A stretch of DNA of 64,000 nucleotides, taken from contig QAOA01001205.1 in NCBI GenBank assembly GCA_003255065.1, positions 209,957 through 273,956 of the forward strand, given 5' to 3'. Of the stretch, positions 10,831-21,915 are shown piece after piece. Position numbers and translations under genes: made by a program. The stretch is from Cercis canadensis. Lineage: Eukaryota > Streptophyta > Magnoliopsida > Fabales > Fabaceae. How positions within the stretch are numbered: the first letter of the stretch is position 1; every line of letters begins with the position of its first letter. The notes below the pieces were generated by a model, which saw only the letters and a list, made by a program, of their open reading frames with translations, searched no databases and was not told where the DNA came from.

Positions 10831-13172
10831 GGTGAAACCTTTATGATATCGAGCATGTATGTAGTCTTTCTGTTGCTATGACTTGGTGTACTGACACGTG
10901 GTTATGGTCCCACTCAGCAGATAGAAGCCATTGTAAAGGATTGTTCCTTGGAATGGGATATATACGAAATTCAGTTAGGAGCAGTTTTTGCTATTACATG
11001 CTGCCATGCAACTATGATAATACGTGGATGTACCAATGTAAGCTAAGAGACATTCTGGGTTAAAGCCTTCGATGATTACACTATCACTTGCTCTCCCACT
11101 GCTTTGTTTTTATCCTCCCTGTATCTGTTTGCAAGAAGGCGTACACACGGACTGGTGAAAGCTTGTTCCCCGCATCTGCCGTGGCTTATCAATTGCTGCA
11201 TGAAAAAGCTTATCACGTGTTTTACACGGACTGCTTCTCCCCGCATCTGTCTTCAAGGTTAAGACTTCAAAAGTAATGCAGATAATCTTATTTTTCTTTT
11301 TAAAAATCCAATGAATTTAAAAAAGACTTGTATAGAAACAGAAACATGAAGAAAAAACAAAGGGAAAAAGAAAAGAAAAGAAAAAAAAAGCAAGAAAGAC
11401 AGCCAAAAATGAGAATCTCAAAACGGACAGATAGATTGAATGATGAGAAAGCAACCGATCGAACCAAGGTTACCCACTTGGTGTGTTGGTGGTAATTGAA
11501 AAAAAAAAAAAAACTTGGGGCTTGGGGAACTTGACATAGTAGTAGAAGATTGAAGAAAAAATTTCACTTGAAAAGGTGCTTTCATACCCCATGAGAGCTC
11601 CACATATTTTTCTTTTCTGGCCATGGTTTGCAGGAGAAAAGCTTCAACTGTGCCATAATGATAAAAGCTGACAGAATTAGAACCCTTGTCTAAGGATTAA
11701 CTTTGGTGCTTCTAAAGGTGACCTGCCAACAACTTCATAATGGAATTGAGAGAGCTCATAAAGTCATCTTTTATTAGTGAAGCGTAATGATGGCTTATGA
11801 AACAGGTATTAATTAATCCGTTGAGTCATCAACTATTGTTGGTTAAGTTTTAACGTAATGCAATAAGATTCCAACTTGGGCTGCTTGTTAATTTGTTTGT
11901 GTTTGGTTGTCTGATTTAGTACTACTAGGATAATAATTTTACTAAAATTGGACTAACAAATAACAAAACATGGTGGGAATGAAGTGTATCCAAGAATAGG
12001 ACTTAAAAACAAATAGGGGATGCTTCGTCCCCCATCTTGCACCCTGCGTCTGCGACACCACAAGTGCTTCTTTGGTTATAATAAGATTAAGGGAGAAAAA
12101 AGAATTTTTTTAAATAATAATATTGAGTGAGCAATTTTTTGATATTTGTAATTTGGTACATATATTGAATTGAAGCCATAGAAGATATCTCTGGTCTACA
12201 TAGGTGACCATCAAAGCCCTCGTATGGGTAGTAATTCAGAGCCTCAAGTGTTGTCCTTGTAAGTTGTAATTCCTCTAAATACGTGGTACGCGCTGCAACA
12301 ATTAAAATTTTGAATGGGTTGCCTTTAAATTTAATCTTCAGAGTGTCAACCACATCAAGAGTGCGTGAGTTGTACACTTTGAACAGATAAGGTAGACTAG
12401 CTTCTTGTGAGCCATGTTCTTCCAATCATTTAGATTAGATTTCTCCACACAGTTGCACAATTTTTTTGACCAAATCTGGTATTAGGTATCAATGATAGTG
12501 GTGTTTCATATTATAGGATCATGCAAAGTGTAAATATGTAAAAAAGAGATTCCCAAACACTTAAAAAAGGGGTGCTATTTCAATCATCACAGAACGTGTA
12601 CAGTAAAACACATAACTTTTAGTGGAGTTGATGATGACCAATTTAAGAATTTTACTTGGTAATTACTTCACATGAAACAAGTATGTATGAAGGCTTTTCC
12701 ATGCAATAACACATTGGTAAAGAAACCCACAACAATGATCAAAGGGAAAGAGGTTGTATGTATGTTACCAACACCATGCATGCGTCACGGATTATGCTAG
12801 ACTGAGAAAATAGTTGATAAAAAAAGGAGGAAAAGTGGATTATGCAGATAAAGCAGTGTTTTAATTAACAATCTATATTGTAAATATAACTTTTAACTTA
12901 TAAAATGACAGCTAGCTTGTTTTGTTTGGTTCCTTCTCTTTTATGACTCTCTTGGATGGATTGGACCTACTGTCTTATGATGGTATTCCACGTAGCGCCG
13001 ACTTTCTTGGAACAACTCAATTCTTTGTTTATGAATCAGAATCAACCCAAACACACACTAGAATAGTACTACTCTCCTTTTCTCGGTGTGTATATAGCAA
13101 GCAAACTCTGGTAATTGAAAATAAATTAAGAAACCGAAAATAATTAAATAGGATCGATCAGATTGGGATACG
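10831..13172. other. 3' flank of deacetylase gene and NAC upstream region
   Basis: 10831-11300 is probably 3' UTR and contains a small diverged direct repeat (ACACGGACTG followed by CCCCGCATCTG at about 11,148 and 11,225). 11300-11520 is purine-rich simple sequence. A 112-codon minus-strand frame (12087-12425) has a plausible amino-acid composition but no motif that I recognise; it may be a gene relic. A TATATA at about 13,090, some 83 bp before the NAC start codon, is a candidate TATA box. Confidence 0.35.
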
Positions 13173-13944
13173 ATGGGAGATGTAAGTGTGAAGCTTCCTC
13201 CTGGCTTTCAGTTCTGTCCTACAGATGAGGAACTCGTCCTTCACTTTCTTTATTGCAGGGCTTATCTTTTGCCATCCCATCCCAATATCATTCCTGATCT
13301 TGATCTCTCTCTGCTTCATCCTCGGGAATTAAATGGTAAGTATATCAATATGCTACCTAGTTACCTACTGTGAGTCACTGATTACAAATTAATTACAGGT
13401 AAGGCGTTGTCAAGTGGAAACCAATACTACCTGTTCACCAAAGTGAAGGAAAACAGAGTAACAGCAAAGGGGTTTTGGAAAGAAGTAGGCCTCGCACAAC
13501 CTGTGCTCTCAGCAGCTCACAACAAAGTGGGAATCAAGAAATACCTTGTCTTCAACATTGGGGAGCCACCGTTTGCCACTGAAACCGGTTGGGTAATGCA
13601 AGAGTATCATCTTTGCTTATCTCCCTCTAACTCTTCTTCATCTTATAGAAGCACAAGCACTCGACCAAGACCAAAATCTGTGAGTTACCTTACCCACTCA
13701 TCACCATCACGTTAAGCCAATCAATTTGGCATGACATCTAAATTGTATTTGTGACATATTACAGGATCAAAGTGATGAGAGCCAATGGGTTTTATGCCGA
13801 GTGTTTGAAAGGAATAGAGATTCTGAACAAGATGAAGATGTTATGTGCTATAGCGATGACGATGGCAGTGGAACAGAGATTTCATGGCTAGACGAAGTCT
13901 TTTTGTCTTTGGATGATGATCTTCAAGAAATAACCGATTACTGA
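13173..13944 (+). CDS. NAC104: NAC-domain transcription factor, XND1/NAC104-like
   Basis: Plant-specific transcription factor. Arabidopsis XND1 represses xylem vessel differentiation and binds the retinoblastoma-related protein. Three exons, 13173-13335, 13399-13679 and 13765-13944, give 207 aa, the short size typical of XND1. The NAC domain covers about residues 8-150: subdomain A LPPGFQFCPTDEELV, subdomain D-like GIKKYLVF, WVMQEYHL and the closing WVLCRVFE. The acidic tail ends with GTEISWLDEVFLSLDDD, close to the conserved XND1 C-terminus. Oddities: the canonical GFRFxPTD is GFQFCPTD, and the Cys of the LxCxE-like motif of XND1 is Trp here. Intron 1 is only 63 bp; read-through meets a stop within 13 codons, so splicing is required. 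Confidence 0.9.
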
Positions 13945-14958
13945 TTAGAGGCACTATGTTACCGGATTATAGACTACCTACGTAGGTACTACTTTATCGG
14001 ATGCTGTATACTTCAATTTTTTTTTTTTATGATACTCTAATTCTGGTATGTGTATGGATAATATGTATATTCAAAGTTACAATATCTAGTCTAACGTAAC
14101 GCTTTAGATAATTTACAAAATATCTTATATTGTAATTTCTATAATCATGTTTTTTAAAAAAAAGATTAATTTGTATAATGAAAACTTAAATCAAGTAATG
14201 TTGAGAGCACTCTTATATAACTTGGAGGCACATAAAGAATATTGAAAAATCATTGAAAAGCAGAATCTTGCTATAATCCTGCGGATGTCATGTAAGATTA
14301 TTAACCGCAAAGGTTCTAGCTTCTTAGTGTGCTGTCGGTTTGAGATAGTTCACCGACTGAATATTATTGTGAATTTGTGTTCGAGACTTTTCTTGCCTTC
14401 ATATTTTAAAAATCTTATATAATTTTTGGATGTATATTAAAAATTTAAATGATATAAATTATGAACTACGATTAATTTTACTTTTACCTTTTTTATTTTC
14501 ACTATTTTCTCTATCGTATCCATAATATATCGATTGGGTCTTTTCAGAATGTCTGAGTCCAAAAAGAAAGATAGATCTTCTTTCCAAAATATAATTTCAT
14601 GTAGCTTTTCTAAGTACTTGTTTTAATGCCAAAAAGTTAAAAATGAAGAAAAGGCTCCATGTTTTTCCATAAGATATTTCTTTGGGAAAATGAATTATAG
14701 GTAACAATATTCAATTTATTTTTAAGTTGGTAAGTTGTATATATAATAAATTATGTGATTATTCTATTTAGTATATAGTTATTAATATGATAATTATATA
14801 TTATAAACAATAGTTACATATTAAAGAGAACAATTAAATATTTTATATAAATATACACAATACAATTAATTTATCTTAAAAACACAATTAATTCAATAAT
14901 TTATTTAAAATATTGAGTTCTTAAATTGAAGTTTAAATTCTCTCGTATTTTAACTTAA
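13945..14958. other. Intergenic, AT-rich
   Basis: This stretch begins with the NAC 3' flank. About 14,690-14,910 is AT-rich with TAATTATTCTATTT-like motifs also seen at the left edge of the window, probably MITE debris. No gene or RNA is supported. Confidence 0.35.
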
Positions 14959-15935
14959 GGTGATGTTTGGTACTAATTGTATACTTGTTTGGAAATTTTT
15001 ATTTTTTTGAAAATAAGATTTTTAAGAATGAGATTATTAAAAAAGTTGATATTTCAATATTTGATTATCACCTTGAAAATGTTTTTGCTTTGCTCCAACG
15101 TGCACGTCAGCAGATATGCTTGCTATTTGTCTCTCGTTTTTGCAGAAAAGACCCAGCATCAGAAATTGCCAGAAACATTCACATTTTCCTTTCTTTGCCA
15201 AGCTTTCTCAGTAACCAAACAGAGCAATCCCCATAAATTTCTATCCATTTACCTGTTTCAGAAAGGGAACTCGCCGGGCCCCTCAGATTACAACCCAGGT
15301 GTGCCATTCTACAGCCACAAAAAACCACTTCGCAGAAGAGAATAGAAACACAGAAAAATTTGCAGAAGGGAGCAAAGCAACAGTTCAGAGCGGCTGCTTC
15401 AGATTACCCCATCAGGAGGAGAGAGAAAGCAAGCACTGAAGCAGACAAGACAGTTATGAGAGTAATGATAATGATAATTTGAGTAAAATAGTTTATTTTT
15501 TCTGTAACGAATATGAACTGCCTCCTTCTCTTTTACTCTTTCCTATCACAAATATCGGCTCCTTCTAGTTTCGGTTACAGAACCATCGTGGGTGACTCTG
15601 CTTTTGTCTTTCTCCTACTCTTTGGTCACCAATTCAATATCACTTTTTTCCTTACCTTTGAAGCTCCAAAACCCTTTTTAAGCCTCTGAATTCTGAAAGC
15701 TCTTCTGGCCCAGCGCTGAGCGCTGAGAGCCTCCATACCGAGGAAAGTTTTGTTCTCATGTTCAGTCAGGTGAGAAAGTTTTATTCTCATGTTCAGTTCA
15801 AATTTTTTTTTTATTGGGTATCTTTTATTTTTTTGAGGATAATTTTTAATTTTCTTATACCAAACATGAAGTTTTTTTATTCCTATCTTAATTTTTTAAA
15901 AATTTTAAAATTTTTTTTTTATATCAAACACCACC
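14959..15935. mobile_element. Tourist/PIF-Harbinger-like non-autonomous element
   Basis: The left terminus is GGTGATGTTTGGTA and the reverse complement of the right terminus is GGTGGTGTTTGATA. TAA lies directly outside both ends (14956-14958, 15936-15938), the 3-bp TWA duplication expected for PIF/Harbinger elements. The interior (15,090-15,760) is of ordinary base composition, unlike the AT-rich ends, and includes a CAGCGCTGAGCGCTGAG block at 15711. It may be captured or unrelated sequence. No transposase was found. The right arm is itself tandemly duplicated beyond 15935. Confidence 0.55.
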
Positions 15936-16408
15936 TAAGAGTCTCATAACACGAGTAGAGACCAGAGGGTAAAGTACGGAATTTGATTTAGCAATCACTA
16001 TATTTATATTTAGAATAATTCTATAATATTATATGTATATATTATATTATATTATATTAATATGATAAATATGCATAATTTTTATATTTTATTTAATATA
16101 AAAATAATTTATTTTATTTTTTGAGAATAATTTTTAATTTTTTTTATCAAACATGAATTTTTTTTTTATTCTTATCTTACTTTTTTAAGAATTTTAAAAC
16201 TTTTTTGATATCAAACACTACCTAAAAATCCTCATAACACCAGTAAAGACTAAAGGGTAAAGTACAAAATTTGATTTAGCAATTATTATATTTATATTTA
16301 GAAAAATTTTATAATATTATATGTATATATTATATTATATTGATGTGATAAATATATATAATTTTTATATTTTATTTAATATAAAAATAATTTATTTTAT
16401 TTTTTTAA
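15833..16408. repeat. Two-unit tandem duplication, period 288 bp
   Basis: Unit 1 (15833-16120) and unit 2 (16121 to about 16408) share the same order of blocks: TTGAG[G/A]ATAATTTTTAATTT, AAACATGAA, ATCAAACAC[C/T]ACCTAA, TCATAACAC[G/C]AGTA[G/A]AGAC, GGGTAAAGTAC, TTGATTTAGCAAT and a long AT tract. Both carry the Tourist-like right terminus, so the duplication took in a transposon end plus its flank. Identity looks high apart from scattered substitutions. Confidence 0.7.
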
Positions 16409-16726
16409 AATAAATTTAAAAATAATTAATTTATACATATATCATTTACATATTCATTATTTTTATATAATATAATATACAATAAAATATCTAAAAACCT
16501 TCTTATATTTAAGTTGGGACGTAGCACTCTAATCTAAAATGGGTAACATCACTCTTGGTTTTGACGCCGCCATCGACATTCAACAAACAACCAAAACCAA
16601 TAAAATACAACTGGTAGTGGCACTCACGGTCACGGCAGTCTCTGCGTCTGGTCTCAGTCATCGCATTTTCAATCTTCATATTCATCTTCATCTCTTGAAA
16701 TCGTGCAGCAATTCGGTGTTGCTGTC

Positions 16727-19700
16727 ATGAGGAAATCCACGGCCATTCTCAGCAATCTTAAATCCAACATGCCCTTCAAGGGTGTGGGTTGTTGGAGATG
16801 CACCACTCATTTTCACACACACACTTTCACCCAATTTCACCTGAACCCCCATCATGATCATAATCAAAATCAAATACCAACATCTTCATCTTTCGCTTCC
16901 CGCCGATTTCAGTCCACCATTTCGCAGGATCGTTTGAATTCCATTTACGATTCCCATGAGAATCTGAATAAGGTACTTTTCAAATCCCTCTCTTTTTCTT
17001 CAGATTTCATTTCCCTATTCACTCTCATCTCAGACCCATACTCTTACAGAAGAAATTGTCCATTCTGTAATTTGGAATGATTCTAATTAATGATACTTGT
17101 GGATTTTGCCAATGTAGATTTTCTATCTCTGGCTCAGGCTCGCCAAATGTTTTAGGTGGAAAAGATTATATTATGTTTCCGAATCTGAATACCTTCACCA
17201 GAATCTTCTTCATAAGAATTCCTTTTATAATCAAAAATCAAAATAATGAATTCAACAAATTAAAGTAATAAATATCTAGATATTTCAGAGTCTGGAGCAA
17301 AACCCTCTTGGCTTCTGGTTAACTTCTCGATCTCTTTTTTCTAATTAGTTTCCAGCTGCACAGACAGATATAAAATTGTGAAAAGGCCCATATCTATATG
17401 GGCCCATTTTGAATTGGGCCTGAGACCATATAGGGCATCCAGTAATCTGTTCATCTTTAAGAAACCCTAGTGTGAGTGTGAATGTCTTTATAAACACCAA
17501 AGCCATTCCCATTCCATTAGCCGAGGCGCCCCCTCGAATCCGTAATCCGTCTTCGTCTATGGTGTTATCTTCTTCTATGTTTTGTTTTTGATGAAATGTA
17601 AAGAAAGGGGAAGGTGAGATGAGATACTAAACTAGAAAGCAAGCTCAGCTTCTTGATTGGATCTTGACGAAGCTGTGGTCCAATCAATTATATTTAAAAA
17701 CTTGCAATATACAATTCGCCAGTGTCACTCGCCTGGATTTGATTTTTTTTTTTCTGACTCTTCAGGCCCTTTTATCATTGGCACATTTCTCTTCCTCTCT
17801 CTCAAATTTCAATCAGTTCTTCGAAAATTTAGTAAGTAATTCTTTTTTGTAAATTTGAAAAATATTGGCACTTTCTTCCAGTTTTATTTCAGAAAACAAT
17901 GATGAAATTTTATTGAAGTTGAGCAAACGCACTCTGTCCCAAAGCCGTGATTGTCACGAATGTTTTGAGGCAATTTCTTCGTTTGCAATAGTAATGGAAT
18001 TTCTTAAACTAAGGTTTTAGAGGTTACATTCCAGCAAACTCGCCCATACGGTCTGTGTGCGTGATCTTTATTGGGCACATTGTTGGGGTACACATTATAT
18101 TATATCATTTATGCACTTGAATAATTAAGACTTAACCAAGTGGAGAATGTACGCTGATGATGCTCATCTCCATTGTGCGAATCTGATTGAAATTGAATTA
18201 AACGAAACGCCATCACTATGAATGAAAATCTCAAGATGAATTCTTTTTTTCACTGACGTGGGGATACTTAGAAAAACTAAAATTAAAGGAAACGAAGAGG
18301 AAGCAAAGAAAAAAAAGTGGGGCAAATTTTGATTAAGGTTGACGGGTACAAATATGTGGTCGATTCTTTATATGGTCAAGGTGATTCTAGTTATTTTGGT
18401 TCTCCTAAATAGGCTTTCGGTGCGGTCTGTCTCATTCACTGTGTGTCTGCTGGATATACTAGGTCCTGGATTTTCCTGGAGGAACAGTGAAGTTCACCCC
18501 TGAATTGAGGTTTATATCTGACTCACCTGAGGAGAGAACACGTTGCTACCGTGTCCTTGATGACAATGGGCAGCTAATTTCCAGCAATAACTTTGTACAG
18601 GTCTTCATATCCCTGACCCTGACCTACCATACCACTTTCTTTGCATGTGCTTAGAGTGAATTCAAGGAAATTACAATGAAATGAAACTTATTGATATCAG
18701 TACTGTTAGGTCAATGAAGAAGTTGTTGTAAAGATTTATCAGGACATGGTTACACTGCAAACTATGGACACTCTCTTCTATGAAGCACAAAGGCAAGGTA
18801 GAATTTCCTTTTATGCAACAACCGTTGGAGAAGAGGCTATCAACATTGCATCAGCGGCAGCGCTTACTATGAATGACCTTGTCTTCCCTCAGGTTACAAG
18901 CAAATGATACACACAGAAGGAGATTCTTGCACTTTAATCTTCATTTGAACTATTATGCATCATACTCTCTTCTCACGGCTTTATTCTCCTAATTTACCAT
19001 CTTTTCTAATTATTTGACTTCGTTAAGGTTGGAAATGATGCAACAGTAATCCTAATTACATGCAGTATAGGGAACCGGGAGTCCTGTTATGGCGTGGTTT
19101 CACTCTTCAAGAATTTGCCAATCAGTGTTTTTCCAATAAATTTGATAATGGGAAAGGCAGGCAAATGCCTATTCATTATGGGTCTAACAAGCACAATTAC
19201 TTTACTGTAGCATCAACAGTTGCGTAAGTATTTAATGCTTCTCTAGTTAAGATGTCGTGTGAAACCTTTTGGTTCTTTTATACCATAGTATTGAACATTA
19301 CAAAATGCGCACTTTACCTGATGCCCAGTACACAAGTTTCTCATGCCGTTGGAGCTGCATATTCCTTAAAGATGGACGAAAAGGATGGATGTGCTGTCAC
19401 TTATTTCGGCGATGGTGGCTCTAGTGAGGTAATAATCCTATTCTCATTAGTTAGGGCCATAGGAGATCCATTTTTGCGGGACTTACATGTTGTTCTTTCA
19501 GTACTTAAAAACAATTTAGGCAATACAGTTTCACCTACATGCCAAAGCTGTTTTTAATATATATATATATTTTCGCCTTAGTTTGGGAGTACTTATTTCC
19601 CATTCCTTTGCTTTTCCAATTTTTAACTGATGTTTTCCTAATAGATGCAGTAGAATTATTTTGTTTCCATCAGCAATTAGGATCCCCAATAATTGAAGTG

Positions 19701-21373
19701 AATCTGTTTTTGCTTTATAAATTCTAATAGGTTGAATAATGTCAGGGAGATTTCCATGCTGCTTTAAATTTTGCAGCAGTTTTGGAGGCCCCAGTTATAT
19801 TTATATGTCGGAACAATGGATGGGCTATAAGCACCCCTACTTCAGATCAGTTTCGAAGTGATTCCTTCCTCCTTTCTAATTATCCTAACCTTGGTCAGGT
19901 CTGTTGTATTCTCTTGGAATTTCTAAATGGGAATCGTTCTGGATTTTCTGTTTATTATTAGGTGATGGTGTGGTTGTGAAAGGACAAGCATATGGAGTCC
20001 GTAGTATCCGTGTAGATGGCAATGATGCACTTGCCATTTATAGTGCCGTTCATACTGCACGTCAAATGGCAGTTAACGAACAAAGACCAATTTTAATTGA
20101 GGTAAAGTGATAATGTATTTGCTTAAATCTTTTGAAGATGTGCCAAAGTAGTAGCAGCAGCTTATAGTATGATGTCAAAGACTAATGTTATATATGAATT
20201 TTTCCTTTTCAGGCTCTAACATATAGAGCTGGACACCATTCCACATCAGATGATTCCACCAAGTATCGTCCAGCCACGGAGATTGAGTGGTGGAGATTAG
20301 CACGAGATCCTGTGGCTAGATTTAGAAAGTGGATTGAAAGCAATTGTTGGTGGAATGATAAGGCTGAGTTGGAGCTTAGGAGCAGTATCAGACAGCAGGT
20401 AAAACTTTTATAATTCAGAACATCTAGCTCACTATTTAATACTCTCTATGTTATGCTACTACATTGAAGTTGCCAATGGTTTCCTAAGTTAATCTTATGC
20501 GGCTTTCTATGCTAACCTTAATATGAAGCATGGTGTTCCAGCTTTTTCCCCCCCTTATTTTTTAAGATGCAAATATAATCTGTTTGAACTCCAGAAATTA
20601 TGTAGGAATAACTCTTATTTGAGAAATGATTTAGTGAAATGTAGGCAAAGTGGATCTTAATAAGGTTGCTACTGATGTCACTTATGGTATTCTTGCATTC
20701 CTCTCCTCTGTATGTTTAAAATTAGAGTTACTCTTCACTTTTGATAGAACTATTGTGTTCCCTCGAGCTATTCGTTGTTATATTCATTTATGTTGTTATT
20801 ATGTTTAGTATATGGCTATTATATTCAAATATTAATAGAATAACCATATAGCTCAAAGGGTATTTTGGTAATGTTGCAAGGTGAGCAAACCAAATGGTCT
20901 TTTTATTCTCATACTTCTAATTCATTTTCCCTTAATGAAACTTGGTTGTCTATAAGTCAAATGAGCGTGGTTCCAAGTGTATTTCTCAGAAATAAAACTA
21001 TAGATGTGCCAAATTTATGATGCCATATGATAACTTTGGCATGTTGGAATGGCCAAACAATTTGGATCAAGGATCTTCTCGTCAATGAAAGGTTCATAAT
21101 AATGAATAGCTGAAGTATATTTTTTGAAGTTGATTTAGATGGAATTTTTAAAATCTTATTTAGTAGTTGCATTTGATGATATCTAACAGAATTTTCCTGC
21201 TACAGCTACTACATGCTATTCAAGAGGCAGAGAAAGTAGAAAAACCTCCGATTGCAGACATTTTCACTGATGTTTATGATGTCCCTCCATCAAATCTCCG
21301 TGAACAGGAGCAATGGCTGAAAGAGTCTATAAAAGAACATCCAGACGATTACCCAGCCAATATTTCTATCTAG
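16727..21373 (+). CDS. BCE1A: 2-oxoisovalerate dehydrogenase E1 subunit alpha, mitochondrial
   Basis: Thiamine-diphosphate E1-alpha subunit of the branched-chain 2-oxoacid dehydrogenase complex, which oxidatively decarboxylates the 2-oxoacids of Leu, Ile and Val in the mitochondrial matrix. Nine exons join to 476 aa: 16727-16972, 18463-18600, 18710-18892, 19066-19223, 19329-19428, 19746-19857, 19962-20101, 20213-20398, 21206-21373. The N-terminus is basic, lacks acidic residues and ends in RRFQST, as in a mitochondrial presequence. The TPP/Mg motif GDGGSSEGDFH...CRNNGWAIS spans exons 5-6. GHHSTSDDS in exon 8 is the conserved phosphorylation loop. The C-terminus [13 protein letters not shown] is typical. 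The ATG at 16727 is preferred over an upstream in-frame GTG. In exon 6 the donor at 19858 is required; using the GT at about 19,912 would shift the frame. Confidence 0.94.
17384..17495 (+). promoter_or_regulatory. Promoter-like block inside intron 1 of the dehydrogenase gene
   Basis: Three GGCCCA/TGGGCC site II-type motifs (about 17384, 17398 and 17414), a telo-box AAACCCTAG (17462-17470) and TTTATAAAC (17487-17495) follow in the usual order of a plant housekeeping promoter. The downstream 150 bp is pyrimidine-rich and looks like a leader. The block lies within the 1,490-bp first intron, on the sense strand. It may be an alternative start for the same gene, or the promoter of a small RNA: site II plus telo-box is also typical of plant snoRNA and ribosomal-protein genes. 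A TGATGAAATG at about 17,588 resembles a C box, but I could not define a full snoRNA. Confidence 0.5.
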
Positions 21374-21504
21374 TTATAGCTTTAACATATGCTTACCTGG
21401 ATGAGATTTATGTCTCTAAATTGAAGCATGTCTTCAAACTTACATTCTTTGTCTTATTGTGCGGGTGAAACTGCTACCCGTACAAGTTACAATTTGGCTT
21501 GTGT
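21374..21504. other. 3' flank of the dehydrogenase gene
   Basis: Probable 3' UTR. The last 16 bases (21489-21504) form the left copy of an imperfect duplication flanking the LINE-like insertion. Confidence 0.35.
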
Positions 21505-21740
21505 TTTTTTTTTTTTGATTCAAAGGGAAATTCATTAAACTAAAACATGGGCAAAGATACTGAGTACATAAGCGGTGGGCACATAGGCATAGCTAACCCG
21601 TACCTTAAACGAAACAAAACGGAAAGCATAAAAATAGAAGCACAATAAACGTCTGCTGAACTGTCCTAAGGGATCTAAACTTCACTAACAAGATATCAGC
21701 GATTAACATATCACACAAGTACATCTGCAAACTGATCATC
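21505..21740 (-). mobile_element. 5'-truncated LINE-like insertion
   Basis: Read on the minus strand it ends TTTAGTTTAATGAATTTCCC, then TTTGAATC and a poly-A run of about 12, the usual 3' end of plant LINE copies. ACAATTTGGCTTGTGT (21489-21504) and ACAACTTGGTTTTTGT (21741-21756) match at 12 of 16 positions and are a plausible aged target-site duplication. No reverse transcriptase coding sequence remains. Confidence 0.5.
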
Positions 21741-21764
21741 ACAACTTGGTTTTTGTATTGGCAG

Positions 21765-21915
21765 CTCTGGGTGCTGTATGCAGTTTCCCGATCTGGCTGT
21801 GCAAAAGACCAAGCTACTTTATTAGTATCAGCTATGAAGAAAGCATTGGTGGTAGAGGAGGGTCCTTACGGAGAAAAAAAGTACCCTTTTGAGCAAGGAA
21901 TGACTGATTGTTCAG
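21765..21915 (+). pseudogene. Orphan exon-like coding fragment
   Basis: A 151-bp open segment is bounded by TTGTATTGGCAG on the left and TTCAG/GTGGGT on the right, both good splice borders, in phase 0 and phase 1. Its 50 codons begin LWVLYAVSRSGCAKDQATLL, contain SAMKKALVVEEGPYGEKKY and end EQGMTDCS. The composition is protein-like and quite unlike the surrounding AT-rich DNA. I do not recognise the family and found no companion exons on either side, so it is either a relic of a gene broken by the neighbouring insertions or an alternative exon. It is in the right phase to follow exon 8 of the dehydrogenase gene, but nothing else supports that. Confidence 0.35.

Noticed and set aside
12087..12425. 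112-codon minus-strand frame upstream of the NAC gene
   Set aside because: Composition is plausible, but there is no motif, no splice partner and an AT-driven C-terminus. I mention it as a possible relic but do not call a gene.
17585..17760. Possible C/D-box snoRNA (TGATGAAATG to CTGA) in intron 1
   Set aside because: The distance between boxes is too long for a standard C/D snoRNA and no terminal stem pairs, so only the promoter-like block is listed.
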